Shown here in pieces: positions 14,132 to 22,060 of a stretch of 29,691 nucleotides of DNA. Within the stretch, counting starts at the first letter, position 1, and each line of letters starts with the position of its first letter. Source of the DNA: a virus; IMG/VR virus record IMGVR_UViG_3300030104_004548, positions 1 through 29,691 of that record; one strand, 5' to 3'. The notes under the pieces are model-generated. The model was not told where the DNA came from. It made no database searches and worked only from the letters and a program-made list of their open reading frames with translations. The position numbers were made by a program, and so were the translations under genes.

Positions 14132-15499
14132 ATGGAAGAATTATTGTTAAAATGGTGGGAAAGTTTTCCACGATTAGATTCTGACGCACCTAACATGAGC
14201 TTACGTAATCAAGCCACATATCTTTTAAAAAAGTATAAGACAATAGAGCACGAAATGGAAAATGTACGGTATCGTAATGATGAGACTACTGTTACAAAAG
14301 AAGTTCGAACTCTTGTACAATTTAAAGATGTTATATGTAAATACAGACCGCATCTCCATATGGGAGATTATTGGCTTGATGTTAAGGTGATAGATGAACA
14401 GGTGACCTATATGTTTCACTCTTTTATAGAACCTGAAGAAGGAAAAAAACAAATCATAAATGCAGAACATCCTCATTTAAGTAATGGAGTACCATGTTTA
14501 GGTAGTTTCCAGGGAGATTTAGCTACAAACTTTAAAGAAGGTAATTTTATTCAATTCTTTAGTGTGATGAAATCTTATCTACAAGCTTACAATGGACGTA
14601 GCACATATACTAGAGGTTCAGTATATAAAAAACAAAAGTTACATGGATATTTACATTCTTTTGAAGAAGTACAAGAGATGTTTGCTACTGAAGAAGACGC
14701 TGAAACTGGTAGATTAGATGTTTATGGAATAGGAAAAGATCCTATGAGATGGAATTGGCCTAAAGATATGACAGCTTTTCAACATGTTGAAGTTAAAGGA
14801 CAAGATTGTGTACATATGAGAAAATACATAGAAAGCAATAGATACCCAATATTATCAGCATCAAGATATAGCTTATTAAATACTTCAAGCGAAAGCAACT
14901 TGAAAGTATTAGGCTATATTACTACAGCTATGATTGTTGGAGAATTGCCACTATTTCAAGCATTTGAATTTGTTAGAGTATTCTTAATTACACTTCAAAC
15001 ACAATATGAAGGTGATTTAGACCCAAAAACAATGAAAATACTAGAAAAAATGGCAGCTAAAGTCTATGATGTTAAGACTAATGGTAGTTTCAGAGTCAAT
15101 GATAGGTACAATACCAGGGCATCAGGAGATTCAATTGCAGTATCAAAAGAAATATGGCCAATGGTTAGAGATTATTACGTTAATCCGTATGGAAATTCAC
15201 GTGAAAGGGACAAATTTCCTTTACATCTCAAATATTTAGGTCATCATTTATCAAACTTTTTAATACTTTTAAGAAAAAGAGCACCTCACCTAGCCAAAGC
15301 TAGCACATATTTAAATGAGACGAAGAATGCCTTAGATGTAAACGTATTAAATGATAAATATAACATTATAAAGAAAGAAGCCTACACAATGGCTTTATCA
15401 ACTATAGACAAAGAACGAAGGAGGTTTATAAATGAGCTCAACAAGCCCGAAATTAGTAATATCATCGGAACAGATGGACAAGGTACATTATTTACTTAA
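14132..15499 (+). CDS. E2-like conjugating enzyme with long C-terminal extension
   Basis: 455 aa; strong GGAGG site. The key segment is AEHPHLSNGVPCLGSF (111-126): His-Pro-His followed by a cysteine in PCLG, the layout of the E2/UBC active site (HPx...G.xCLG), with Cys122 as the likely thioester carrier. Predicted strands before it (LDVKVIDEQVTYMFHSF) fit the UBC sheet. Ordinary UBC domains are ~150 aa, so about 300 residues of mostly helical, Lys/Asp-rich sequence follow, with no recognised motif; this part may recognise the target or replace an E3. Bacterial E2 relatives (PRTRC-B, Bil and CBASS-associated proteins) are often shorter. The C-terminal 68 nt overlap the JAB gene. It lies between Ubl and JAB, which supports the assignment more than sequence alone. 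Confidence 0.75.
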   Translation: MEELLLKWWESFPRLDSDAPNMSLRNQATYLLKKYKTIEHEMENVRYRNDETTVTKEVRTLVQFKDVICKYRPHLHMGDYWLDVKVIDEQVTYMFHSFIEPEEGKKQIINAEHPHLSNGVPCLGSFQGDLATNFKEGNFIQFFSVMKSYLQAYNGRSTYTRGSVYKKQKLHGYLHSFEEVQEMFATEEDAETGRLDVYGIGKDPMRWNWPKDMTAFQHVEVKGQDCVHMRKYIESNRYPILSASRYSLLNTSSESNLKVLGYITTAMIVGELPLFQAFEFVRVFLITLQTQYEGDLDPKTMKILEKMAAKVYDVKTNGSFRVNDRYNTRASGDSIAVSKEIWPMVRDYYVNPYGNSRERDKFPLHLKYLGHHLSNFLILLRKRAPHLAKASTYLNETKNALDVNVLNDKYNIIKKEAYTMALSTIDKERRRFINELNKPEISNIIGTDGQGTLFT

Positions 15500-16298
15500 A
15501 AAGTTCAAATCTGTAGAATGGTCAGGACCAGCTTGGTATTCACATGTAAAAGATGAGAATGGATTTCCAAGTGTTGTGAAATTAGAATACTTCCACCCTC
15601 TTGATTTAGGTACAGCAGCAAATACCGATTGGGATGGTGAAGATTTAATTAAAATATATGCCAAATTAAGAAAAAAGTACCCTGAGATAGGCAAATCTTG
15701 GGTGCAAGGCAATATACATTCACATCATAGTATGGGAGCATTCTATAGTGGTACAGATGAACAACAGTGTATCGATGGAGCAAATGAAAACTTTTATTAT
15801 TCATTAGTAGTATCAACAAAAGCAGGCAAAGAACTGCATTGCGGCGTATCATACCCCGATCAGTTCGGACAAGTACATATTGTTGAAATGGATGATATAG
15901 AAGTTGAATTAAATAGGTCATTCGATAAAGAATGGAAAGAACAAGCAGCATTTATCAAAAAGAATAAGAAACCAGAATCTGTAACATTATGGAAATCTAA
16001 ATATGGAAATTATAATAATGCAGGTCAAGCAACGTTGTTTAATTCTTATAAAAAAAAAGAAGAACCAAAAACAACAAAGCAAGATAGGTACGAAGAGCAC
16101 ATAGATTGGCTTAGTTACAATGGTTCTTATGGTTTAAACAGTGAACAACAAGATCAGATGTATGATTGGGCAATGTTTGATGAGTTTGATGATATAATGC
16201 TTGAGTTTGAAAAAGGAAAGATAACGAAAAAAACTAGAGACTCAAAACTCAAGAAACTAGGAGTAGACGAATATGGCAGACCGTTACTTACGCAATAA
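15432..16298 (+). CDS. JAB/JAMM metallopeptidase (deubiquitinase-like)
   Basis: 288 aa. The JAMM zinc motif is complete: Glu29 (VEWSGP), then H96-S-H98 followed after seven residues by Ser106 and, two further on, Asp109 (NIHSHHSMGAFYSGTDEQ). This domain hydrolyses peptide or isopeptide bonds after the C-terminal glycine of ubiquitin-like proteins, for maturation or removal from targets. The C-terminal ~110 residues (from about 180) are charged and helical, possibly a substrate-binding tail. The start follows AAGGAGG within the end of the E2 gene, a 68-nt overlap, and its own end overlaps E1 by 26 nt. Likely job: mature the Ubl by removing its terminal Ile and recycle conjugates. Confidence 0.9.
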   Translation: MSSTSPKLVISSEQMDKVHYLLKKFKSVEWSGPAWYSHVKDENGFPSVVKLEYFHPLDLGTAANTDWDGEDLIKIYAKLRKKYPEIGKSWVQGNIHSHHSMGAFYSGTDEQQCIDGANENFYYSLVVSTKAGKELHCGVSYPDQFGQVHIVEMDDIEVELNRSFDKEWKEQAAFIKKNKKPESVTLWKSKYGNYNNAGQATLFNSYKKKEEPKTTKQDRYEEHIDWLSYNGSYGLNSEQQDQMYDWAMFDEFDDIMLEFEKGKITKKTRDSKLKKLGVDEYGRPLLTQ

Positions 16299-16953
16299 AG
16301 ACCTTATCAACCAATCAAGGCTAGATAAGATTACAGTAATAGGAGCTGGTGGTATAGGCTCTGCATTACTACAAAACGCTGCAATAATGGGATTTAAAGA
16401 AATAACCGTCTGGGACCCTGATATGTTAGAGGAACATAATTTATCCACAACATCATGGCCAGAGAAGTTCTTAAATATGCCAAAAGTAGCAGCTGCAGAA
16501 ACTGTTCTTAAGAATCTAAACAAGAAAGTATCTGTAAAAACAAAACCAGTATTCTGGCAAACAGGATCACCATTGGAAAATAAAGTATTTCTTACACCAG
16601 ATAATATGGAATGTAGAAAATATGTATATGAACAATGGAAGAAAAATCCAGATAGAGAGTTCTTAATAGATATGAGAATGGGGGCATTAGGATTTGAAAT
16701 AATAACCGTTACACGAGAGAACGATTATTTCATGGATTCCTATGTCCCTTCCTCCTCTATTCCAGACGACCCATGTACAGCAAAGCATACCATATTTTGT
16801 GGTAGTCTAGCAGCATCATACGGCCTTGCACAAGCATTTAATGTCTTGCAAAATAGATTGTATTATGCTTACATTTGGGGGTCGTTAGGTCCTGTTAGTT
16901 TACGTAGAGAGCATCTCGTAAAACCACAGAAAATAGAAAAAACTGCAGCGTAG
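16273..16953 (+). CDS. E1-like ThiF-family activating enzyme
   Basis: 226 aa Rossmann-fold adenylyltransferase. The nucleotide loop is VIGAGGIGS (22-30), the acidic residue after strand 2 is Asp48 (TVWDPDMLEEHNLSTTSW), and DNMECRKYV (110-118) corresponds to the conserved Asp-Asn and Arg/Lys region. Cys168 in DDPCTAKHT is the candidate thioester cysteine. The protein is minimal: no CxxC zinc pairs of MoeB and no added UFD or FCCH domain. It would adenylate the Ubl C-terminal glycine and pass it to the E2. A good AGGAG lies before the ATG, inside the JAB gene. A 15-bp hairpin follows the gene. Confidence 0.9.
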   Translation: MADRYLRNKDLINQSRLDKITVIGAGGIGSALLQNAAIMGFKEITVWDPDMLEEHNLSTTSWPEKFLNMPKVAAAETVLKNLNKKVSVKTKPVFWQTGSPLENKVFLTPDNMECRKYVYEQWKKNPDREFLIDMRMGALGFEIITVTRENDYFMDSYVPSSSIPDDPCTAKHTIFCGSLAASYGLAQAFNVLQNRLYYAYIWGSLGPVSLRREHLVKPQKIEKTAA

Positions 16954-16984
16954 TTATTGGTATTACTGCGTCTGTAATCAACTC

Positions 16985-17039
16985 AGAGACATCTGTCCCT
17001 AACTCACACTACTCACACTACATTGGGATAGGTGTCTCT
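16985..17039 (+). promoter_or_regulatory. 15-bp stem-loop after the E1 gene
   Basis: AGAGACATCTGTCCC (16985-16999) pairs along its whole length with GGGATAGGTGTCTCT (17025-17039), two G-U pairs, around a 25-nt loop that carries ACTCACACT repeated in tandem. It lacks a U-tract, and the ribosome site of the next gene starts a few bases later. It likely separates the Ubl cassette from the replication genes as an RNA-processing or stability element (inferred). Confidence 0.65.
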
Positions 17040-17053
17040 AAAAATGGAGAAAT

Positions 17054-17917
17054 ATGTTAAATATAAATAAAGTAAGTACAGATTGGTCAAGTGATTTACC
17101 AGGTGGTATTACATGGTATTTTATTGGTCAACCAAAAAGTGGTAAAACTACACAAGCTGCTTCATGGTCACCTAAAGGTAGTGATGGCGTTCTAGTCATA
17201 GACACTGACCTTGGTGCTGATTTTGTTGACAAAGCAAATGTAGTAACATGCTGTGCATTGAATCCTCCAGTAAGAGAACAGAAAAAAGATGGCGTAACAG
17301 TTACTAAAAATGGAGCTCCAGTAATAGAAATAGTCCCCACAAATGAGAGGGGATTCTATTATAGAGGTGGTCCAGACAGAGGTAAACAATGTCATGTTTA
17401 TTCTTTAGCTGAAATACTGACTGATTTAATGAAAAATTGGGACGAATATCCTTATGATACTGTAGTTATTGACACTATTGACCAAGTAAATGGTTGGATA
17501 GAAGACGTAGTAAAAAATGACTTAGGTATTGATAACATGGGTGATGGTTCCTGGGGTGCAGATTGGGCTGCAGCAAAGAGGAAAAACGCTGATATTGTCA
17601 AAAAGTTGCAAGACTTTATGAAAAAAGTAGGCGGTAACCTTATTTTAATATCACATGCAAAGCAAACAGCTATGACTGATGATAAAGCTCAGTTATCCCC
17701 TTCTCTTCCTAGTGGTTTAGGTAGAGTATTATGTGCAAAAGCAGACGTAATCGGATACGCAACAGTAAACAAGGCAACCCAAGACTATGAAATATCTTTC
17801 GAGGGTTATGATGAACGAATGGTTGGTTCAAGATTAGCGCCTTTAGCACAAAAATCCCTGCCTTTTGACTATGAGGCAGTAGTAAACGAAATAAAATCCT
17901 ATAAGGAGGAAAAATAG
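17054..17917 (+). CDS. Sak4/AAA_24-type recombination ATPase
   Basis: 287 aa. Walker A is GQPKSGKTT (25-33). A first Asp-rich strand VLVIDTD lies at 46-52. Walker B is TVVIDTID (136-143). LILISHAKQT near 195-205 is the sensor-like strand. This is the layout of the phage nucleotide-binding AAA_24 proteins that include Sak4 single-strand annealing recombinases. It is followed directly by an SSB-like gene, the usual partner. It probably loads on single-stranded DNA in replication and recombination. A TGGAG site precedes the ATG. Confidence 0.8.
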   Translation: MLNINKVSTDWSSDLPGGITWYFIGQPKSGKTTQAASWSPKGSDGVLVIDTDLGADFVDKANVVTCCALNPPVREQKKDGVTVTKNGAPVIEIVPTNERGFYYRGGPDRGKQCHVYSLAEILTDLMKNWDEYPYDTVVIDTIDQVNGWIEDVVKNDLGIDNMGDGSWGADWAAAKRKNADIVKKLQDFMKKVGGNLILISHAKQTAMTDDKAQLSPSLPSGLGRVLCAKADVIGYATVNKATQDYEISFEGYDERMVGSRLAPLAQKSLPFDYEAVVNEIKSYKEEK

Positions 17918-18508
17918 ATGGCTATAATGCGTTCTACAGTAAAAAGCGGTGGTGGAGATTGGCTAGGTATTAAAACTGGTACTATCAATAAAATCACTGA
18001 TGAATCTTCTAAATATGACTGGGCTGATGTATATCTAGTAGTCGAGTTTAAAGTAGAAGGATCAGAATATCCTAGGGTTATGAAAATAGCTGGTTCATAT
18101 GATAAAGAGCCTAATGGACAAATTACAGATTGTTCATTACTTAAAAAGATTACTTATTTCTTCGATTCAATCGGTGAAATGGGTGGTCCTAATCATATGG
18201 GTGAATGGGTTGATTCAAATGAAGCTGCTATAAGTGATATAGTAACTCATTTGCAACAGTACGTTGGACATCAGTTAACTATTTATGTATTTAAAGAGTT
18301 AGCTAAAAATGGTCAAGCTTATACAAGAGTACACAATAAAGTACTTCCTGTATCAGCTAAATCTGAAGAAGAGCTTACAGGTTATATTAATTTCTTGAAA
18401 TCTAAAGGATTCTTGAAAGAAGCTCCTAAAGACATGACCAATCCGTCTCAAAAAGTTGAGATGAACGGTACTGGTAATCTAGGGAATTTAGATATTGCAC
18501 AACTATAA
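17918..18508 (+). CDS. SSB-like replication protein
   Basis: 196 aa, starting one base after the preceding stop with AAGGAGG inside the Sak4-type gene. Beta-rich through about residue 140, with many aromatic and Lys residues (VYLVVEFKVEGSEYPRVMKI, QLTIYVFKELAKNGQAYTRV), as in OB-fold-like single-strand binding proteins that accompany AAA_24 ATPases. The end is flexible with an Asn/Gly-rich tail (GTGNLGNLDIAQL). There is no acidic DnaC-style tip. Function is inferred from neighbours and composition. It overlaps the primase-helicase by 14 nt. Confidence 0.55.
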   Translation: MAIMRSTVKSGGGDWLGIKTGTINKITDESSKYDWADVYLVVEFKVEGSEYPRVMKIAGSYDKEPNGQITDCSLLKKITYFFDSIGEMGGPNHMGEWVDSNEAAISDIVTHLQQYVGHQLTIYVFKELAKNGQAYTRVHNKVLPVSAKSEEELTGYINFLKSKGFLKEAPKDMTNPSQKVEMNGTGNLGNLDIAQL

Positions 18509-20279
18509 TTATATAGAGATTGCAAAAGAGACGCCTCGGAAACGGGGCGTTCTCATCCCTCGGAATGAACTTAAAAATCATTTAGGGGATGTGCCAGTAT
18601 ATCGTTCAATGTACCTATACGATCATGCAGCTGTTGACTTTGCTGATGCAAATAATAACAGTTTAAGGAATTATTATGGTTCCAGAGCTATTGACAATGT
18701 CTTAATTGATGTTGACAGAGAGCAAAATACAGACGATTTTACGTTAAGGAGGTGTCAAGGGTTGGTTTATCAGATGACAAAAGAACTTGACCTTCAAGAA
18801 CATTCATTCCGTGTATTTTTCTCAGGCTCTGGATACCATATAGTTATCCCTAATTCAGTTTTCAATTTTACACCATCAGAAGAGCTTCCATTTCATGTGA
18901 AAGAGACTATGGTAAAGTTATTTCCAGATATTGATGCAATGGTGTATATGAGAACTGGGCTATATCGTGTAGCACATACATTAAACAAAAAAACAGGGCT
19001 ATATAAAGTTCCACTTACATATAACGAAGTTATGACAAGCTCATGGCAGAAGATACATGACCTAGCTAAAACACCTAGATACGAATTTCCATATACAGAG
19101 CTATTTGGAGATGGTGAATTAGAGGGTTATAAAATATCTGAAGTAGCTATAAGCAGACCAATGGGTAAGGTTATGGAACCCAGAAAAATAGCAACCTGTA
19201 TTCAGACAATGTTTAATCAAGGACCACAACAAGGTTCAAGACACAAAACAATGCTTAGAATGATTTCACACTATAGACGAAACGGAATACCATCTCATGC
19301 AGCGAAAGCTATAATGATTGAATGGAATGACGGGCAGTTAAGAGAACAAGAAGTAATCGACCAGGTCGAATATTCTTATAATAAAGGCTATAAATATGGA
19401 TGCCAAGATGATTTAATGATGAGTCTTTGTAATCCAAAATGTATTTATTATAAAAGAAAAGATTACTCTGTTGAAGTCATGAATGCAAAAGACATGCAAA
19501 AAGACTTATCATCTAGACTAACTACTGATTTTACAGGAAGAAGTTATAATTTTTCAAAGCAACTCGGCTTAAACAATGTCGATTGTACATTCTTTCCAGG
19601 TGATTTAGTAACGATATTTGGTCCAACTGGTAGTAGTAAAACCACATTGGCACACAATATAGCGTTAGGATATGACCATTTTAATGATAGAATTGATGAA
19701 AAATCACAAATTCCTACACTGTATTTATCATTAGAGTTAGCAGGATGGTATATGCATAGAAGAAGTCTTCAAATTGCAGCGAATCAAAGTAAAGACAGCG
19801 TATCAGCTGATTACAATAATATATATCCTTTAGTAAAAGACAAAATATCGCACATTAACGTGCAGACTGTAGCCCCTACTTTAGAGCAGATACAAACAAA
19901 AATAACAGAACTACAACCATCCATGGTAGTCGTTGATTATATTGATTTAGTCGATACTCCTCCATCAGTTAGAGGAGAATATGAACAGATTAAATATATT
20001 TCCCACGGTTTATCAAGCATGGCAGTAAACAACGATGTTATTATTGTTCAGGTATCGCAGGTAAGTAGAGACTACAGCAGAAATGAAGTCTTAGACTTGT
20101 ACGCAGGTAAAGGATCTGGCGCAATAGAAAACGCTTCTAGAAAAGTTATTGGGTTAAATGGTCAAGCCAATTCACCTAATAAAGAAGTTAAGTTATTTAA
20201 AAATACTGATGGAGAGCTATTCGAGACAATGCTTGAATGGACACCATCTTTTAGATTACGGAGGACACATGTCGAATAA
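18495..20279 (+). CDS. Primase-helicase fusion (AEP primase + RecA/DnaB-like ATPase)
   Basis: 594 aa. The N-terminal part fits an archaeo-eukaryotic primase: IDVD (71-74) gives the metal-binding DxD, SGSGYHIVIPN (110-120) the second motif with His115, and DIDAMVY (144-150) the third. A middle region with CQDDLMMSLCNPKC (302-315) resembles the PriCT/cysteine region. The C-terminal half is a RecA-fold helicase: Walker A FGPTGSSKTTL (374-384), TLYLSLELAGW, Walker B MVVVDYIDL (476-484), and IIVQVSQVSRDYSR. It would prime and unwind at the phage fork. The start is TTG, 14 nt inside the previous gene, with a weak ribosome site, so coupled translation is likely. Confidence 0.9.
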   Translation: MHNYNYIEIAKETPRKRGVLIPRNELKNHLGDVPVYRSMYLYDHAAVDFADANNNSLRNYYGSRAIDNVLIDVDREQNTDDFTLRRCQGLVYQMTKELDLQEHSFRVFFSGSGYHIVIPNSVFNFTPSEELPFHVKETMVKLFPDIDAMVYMRTGLYRVAHTLNKKTGLYKVPLTYNEVMTSSWQKIHDLAKTPRYEFPYTELFGDGELEGYKISEVAISRPMGKVMEPRKIATCIQTMFNQGPQQGSRHKTMLRMISHYRRNGIPSHAAKAIMIEWNDGQLREQEVIDQVEYSYNKGYKYGCQDDLMMSLCNPKCIYYKRKDYSVEVMNAKDMQKDLSSRLTTDFTGRSYNFSKQLGLNNVDCTFFPGDLVTIFGPTGSSKTTLAHNIALGYDHFNDRIDEKSQIPTLYLSLELAGWYMHRRSLQIAANQSKDSVSADYNNIYPLVKDKISHINVQTVAPTLEQIQTKITELQPSMVVVDYIDLVDTPPSVRGEYEQIKYISHGLSSMAVNNDVIIVQVSQVSRDYSRNEVLDLYAGKGSGAIENASRKVIGLNGQANSPNKEVKLFKNTDGELFETMLEWTPSFRLRRTHVE

Positions 20280-20823
20280 ACCAACAACAAGAGATCTAAT
20301 AGGAACTCTTATTGACTTACAGATTGATAGAGATAATCAAGAACTTATGGAACCAGATAATCCTGGTCCATTAGCTTTAATTGATGACTCTATTGAAGAA
20401 GTAAAAAAAGAAATCTCTAAAAAAACGTCAGGTATTGACCATTTTATAATAGAGATGAACAAAAACGTTAATCTTATTGATGCTGAAATTAAAACGCATA
20501 TGGATGAGATTAAAAGATTGCGAGGACGTAAAAACGCAGTCAAAAGAACAGAAGATTACTTCAATAAAGACCTATTACCTATGATTATAGATACATGTGG
20601 TAATGATGGAGTGTTTCAAACGGATACAACCAGGTATAAGTTATATGAAACATGGGGCCCTATTGAAATAACTGATGAAAATGCTATAAATGATAACTAT
20701 AAGCGTTTTAAAGTAGAAATTGATAAAAAAGCAGCTCGTAAAGCAGCTATTGATGCCGCTGAAGATGGTATGGGAATTGCTGGATTTCAAATATCTAAAG
20801 TAAAACGTGTAAGGAGGACTTAA
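20269..20823 (+). CDS. Gp157-like protein
   Basis: 184 aa, matching the Siphovirus Gp157 pattern: a helical N-terminal region with IDAEIKTHMDEIKRLRGRK, a Phe/Thr-rich strand region (FQTDTTRYKLYETWGP), then IEITDENAIND and a Lys-rich end with AGFQISKVKRVRR. The family is widespread in phage replication modules and is often linked to host-defence resistance, but its activity is not established. The start at 20269 follows CGGAGGA; the in-frame codons before it run antiparallel to nothing useful and overlap the primase-helicase by 111 nt more. Confidence 0.75.
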   Translation: MSNKPTTRDLIGTLIDLQIDRDNQELMEPDNPGPLALIDDSIEEVKKEISKKTSGIDHFIIEMNKNVNLIDAEIKTHMDEIKRLRGRKNAVKRTEDYFNKDLLPMIIDTCGNDGVFQTDTTRYKLYETWGPIEITDENAINDNYKRFKVEIDKKAARKAAIDAAEDGMGIAGFQISKVKRVRRT

Positions 20824-20981
20824 TGGTAAGAGTTACTTATAACGATGGAGGGTCTTTGTTAACACTATTTAAATTATTTGGAATAGGTTATACAACAGTT
20901 AATGTAAAAGATGAAAAATCTATTACTATATCTTTTAACGTAGGTAAAGCACATACCTTCCTCACATTGGCCTGGATATAG
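20823..20981 (+). CDS. 52-aa small protein
   Basis: The ATG shares one base with the Gp157 stop (TAATG), and AAGGAGG lies just upstream. The product is beta-rich and mildly hydrophobic (MVRVTYNDGGSLLTLFKLFG, ending FLTLAWI) with no full membrane span. No family recognised. Confidence 0.65.
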   Translation: MVRVTYNDGGSLLTLFKLFGIGYTTVNVKDEKSITISFNVGKAHTFLTLAWI

Positions 20982-20993
20982 GAGGGTTAAAAT

Positions 20994-21479
20994 GTGGCAA
21001 AGTATAAGAAGAACGTAGTTAGAAGAGGAAGAGTAAGATATTGGGAAGACAAATTCATAAAGGTGTTACAAAAACACCACGGGCATTTCGCCAAAAAGAT
21101 CTTCCATAGGCTTATGAAAAAAACTTCTACACTAAAATCTTCACTTAAAAAGAGGAGTAAAGAATATGAAGTCTTATTTGATATTACTTTGGAGCAAATT
21201 AGAGAACTATTTTTACGATATTATGGGCGGAAGTGTCGGTATTGTCCTGATATATTGTTGGTTTCTAATATTGTATGCGACCATATGTACCCTCTTTCTT
21301 TGGGTGGTGATTCAACTCCTAAAAATCTCACAATAATATGTAAGAGATGTAATACTAGGAAAGGACACCTGACAGATAAAGAATATATTTCTCTGTTAAC
21401 CTTTCTAGAAAAGAAACCAGATAACATGAAGAAGTATGTATTACGAAAACTTGCAAAGGGGGATAATTTTGAGAGTTAA
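20994..21479 (+). CDS. HNH endonuclease
   Basis: 161 aa. Zinc-type HNH core in the second half: CRYC (81-84), the H-N-H site CDHMYPLSLGGDSTPKN (95-111) with Asp96, His97 and Asn111, and CKRC (116-119) followed by NTRKG. The first ~60 residues are strongly basic. It starts at GTG with GGAGGGT upstream; the overlapping ATG two bases earlier opens only a 9-codon frame. Free-standing HNH enzymes in phages are homing nucleases or packaging/replication helpers. Here, among early genes and far from the terminase, a homing or replication-linked role is likelier. No intron is visible around it. Confidence 0.85.
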   Translation: MAKYKKNVVRRGRVRYWEDKFIKVLQKHHGHFAKKIFHRLMKKTSTLKSSLKKRSKEYEVLFDITLEQIRELFLRYYGRKCRYCPDILLVSNIVCDHMYPLSLGGDSTPKNLTIICKRCNTRKGHLTDKEYISLLTFLEKKPDNMKKYVLRKLAKGDNFES

Positions 21480-21840
21480 CATGGTAAATGTAGTAAGAGG
21501 GTTTATTATTGCAAAACCCAAGCTTGCGGATAGTGACGTTGACTTAATATACGCAATATGGGCATGGCAGTTGCAAAACAACAAACCAACCCAAAACATC
21601 AAGCAAATGAATGCTAAAGACCTAATGAATTGTTGGAAAGACGGAAAAATTTCATCCGCTTTTAATATAAGTAGGTCTAGGAGAAAGTGTCAGCAACACT
21701 ATCCCGAAACACGTGGGGAAGCTTATGAAAAAAAACAGAAGCACCAGGAAAGAATTATTAAAGATGTCAAAAGAGAAGCTGATGTGGCAAATAGAAGAGC
21801 TGCAGAAGGAACTTCAAATACAAGTTCAGAGAGCGCTTAA
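21469..21840 (+). CDS. Small putative helix-turn-helix protein
   Basis: ~123 aa from TTG at 21469, seven bases after AAAGGGGG; an ATG at 21481 is the alternative. The first 100 residues are helical (DSDVDLIYAIWAWQLQNN, KQMNAKDLMNCWKDGKISSA) and contain RRKCQQHYPETRG, a pattern seen in small phage proteins that bind DNA through a short helical domain. The last ~35 residues overlap the following gene by 116 nt in another frame and look less conserved. Function unknown. Confidence 0.55.
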   Translation: MRVNMVNVVRGFIIAKPKLADSDVDLIYAIWAWQLQNNKPTQNIKQMNAKDLMNCWKDGKISSAFNISRSRRKCQQHYPETRGEAYEKKQKHQERIIKDVKREADVANRRAAEGTSNTSSESA

Positions 21841-21940
21841 GTATTATAGTGCCTACAATTTCTTAATGGACAACTTTGATGAACTACCTGATGATATAAA
21901 AGTACAGTTAGACAAAAGACTAAAAGACATAGGTCTTTAA
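21725..21940 (+). CDS. 71-aa coiled-coil peptide
   Basis: ATG after GTGGGGAA inside the previous gene. A helical, Lys/Glu/Leu heptad-like stretch (KEKLMWQIEELQKELQIQVQ) is followed by a compact acidic end (MDNFDELPDDIKVQL). The overlap with the preceding gene is long but the ribosome site and protein-like content of the non-overlapping part support it. No family recognised. Confidence 0.6.
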   Translation: MKKNRSTRKELLKMSKEKLMWQIEELQKELQIQVQRALKYYSAYNFLMDNFDELPDDIKVQLDKRLKDIGL

Positions 21941-21946
21941 AAAAAA

Positions 21947-22047
21947 TAAAGTATGGGGCGTAGTGAAAAGGTAATGTCAATTGCTAAACGGTTAGTTTAG
22001 AAATGATAGAAGTTAATCTCGTCGGGAGGAGCTGCGCCCTTACTTTA
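21947..22047 (+). ncRNA. Multi-branch structured RNA (~100 nt)
   Basis: Closed by TAAAGTA/TACTTTA (7 bp), a small internal loop, then GGGCGTAG/CTGCGCCC (8 bp with one G-U). Inside are CTAAAC-GGTTA-GTTTAG, a perfect 6-bp hairpin, and a short CTC-GTCGG-GAG. A long closing helix with internal branches is what a riboswitch or small regulatory RNA would look like. It sits 13 nt before the 33-aa zinc peptide gene. It is not a tRNA: no T-loop sequence lies before the 3' strand. Confidence 0.6.
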
Positions 22048-22060
22048 GATTGGAAAGTAT

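Noticed and set aside
13763-16953. Naming the cassette a PRTRC system
   Set aside because: The order Ubl-E2-JAB-ThiF fits, but no ParB- or ParM-like partner and no PRTRC-E or F gene is seen, and the E2-like protein is much longer. Relationship is possible but not shown.
21956-22039. Possible tRNA with a GGGCGTA acceptor
   Set aside because: No T-loop sequence (UUCRANNC) before the 3' strand, no 7-nt anticodon loop of standard form, and the helix extends outwards beyond an acceptor stem.
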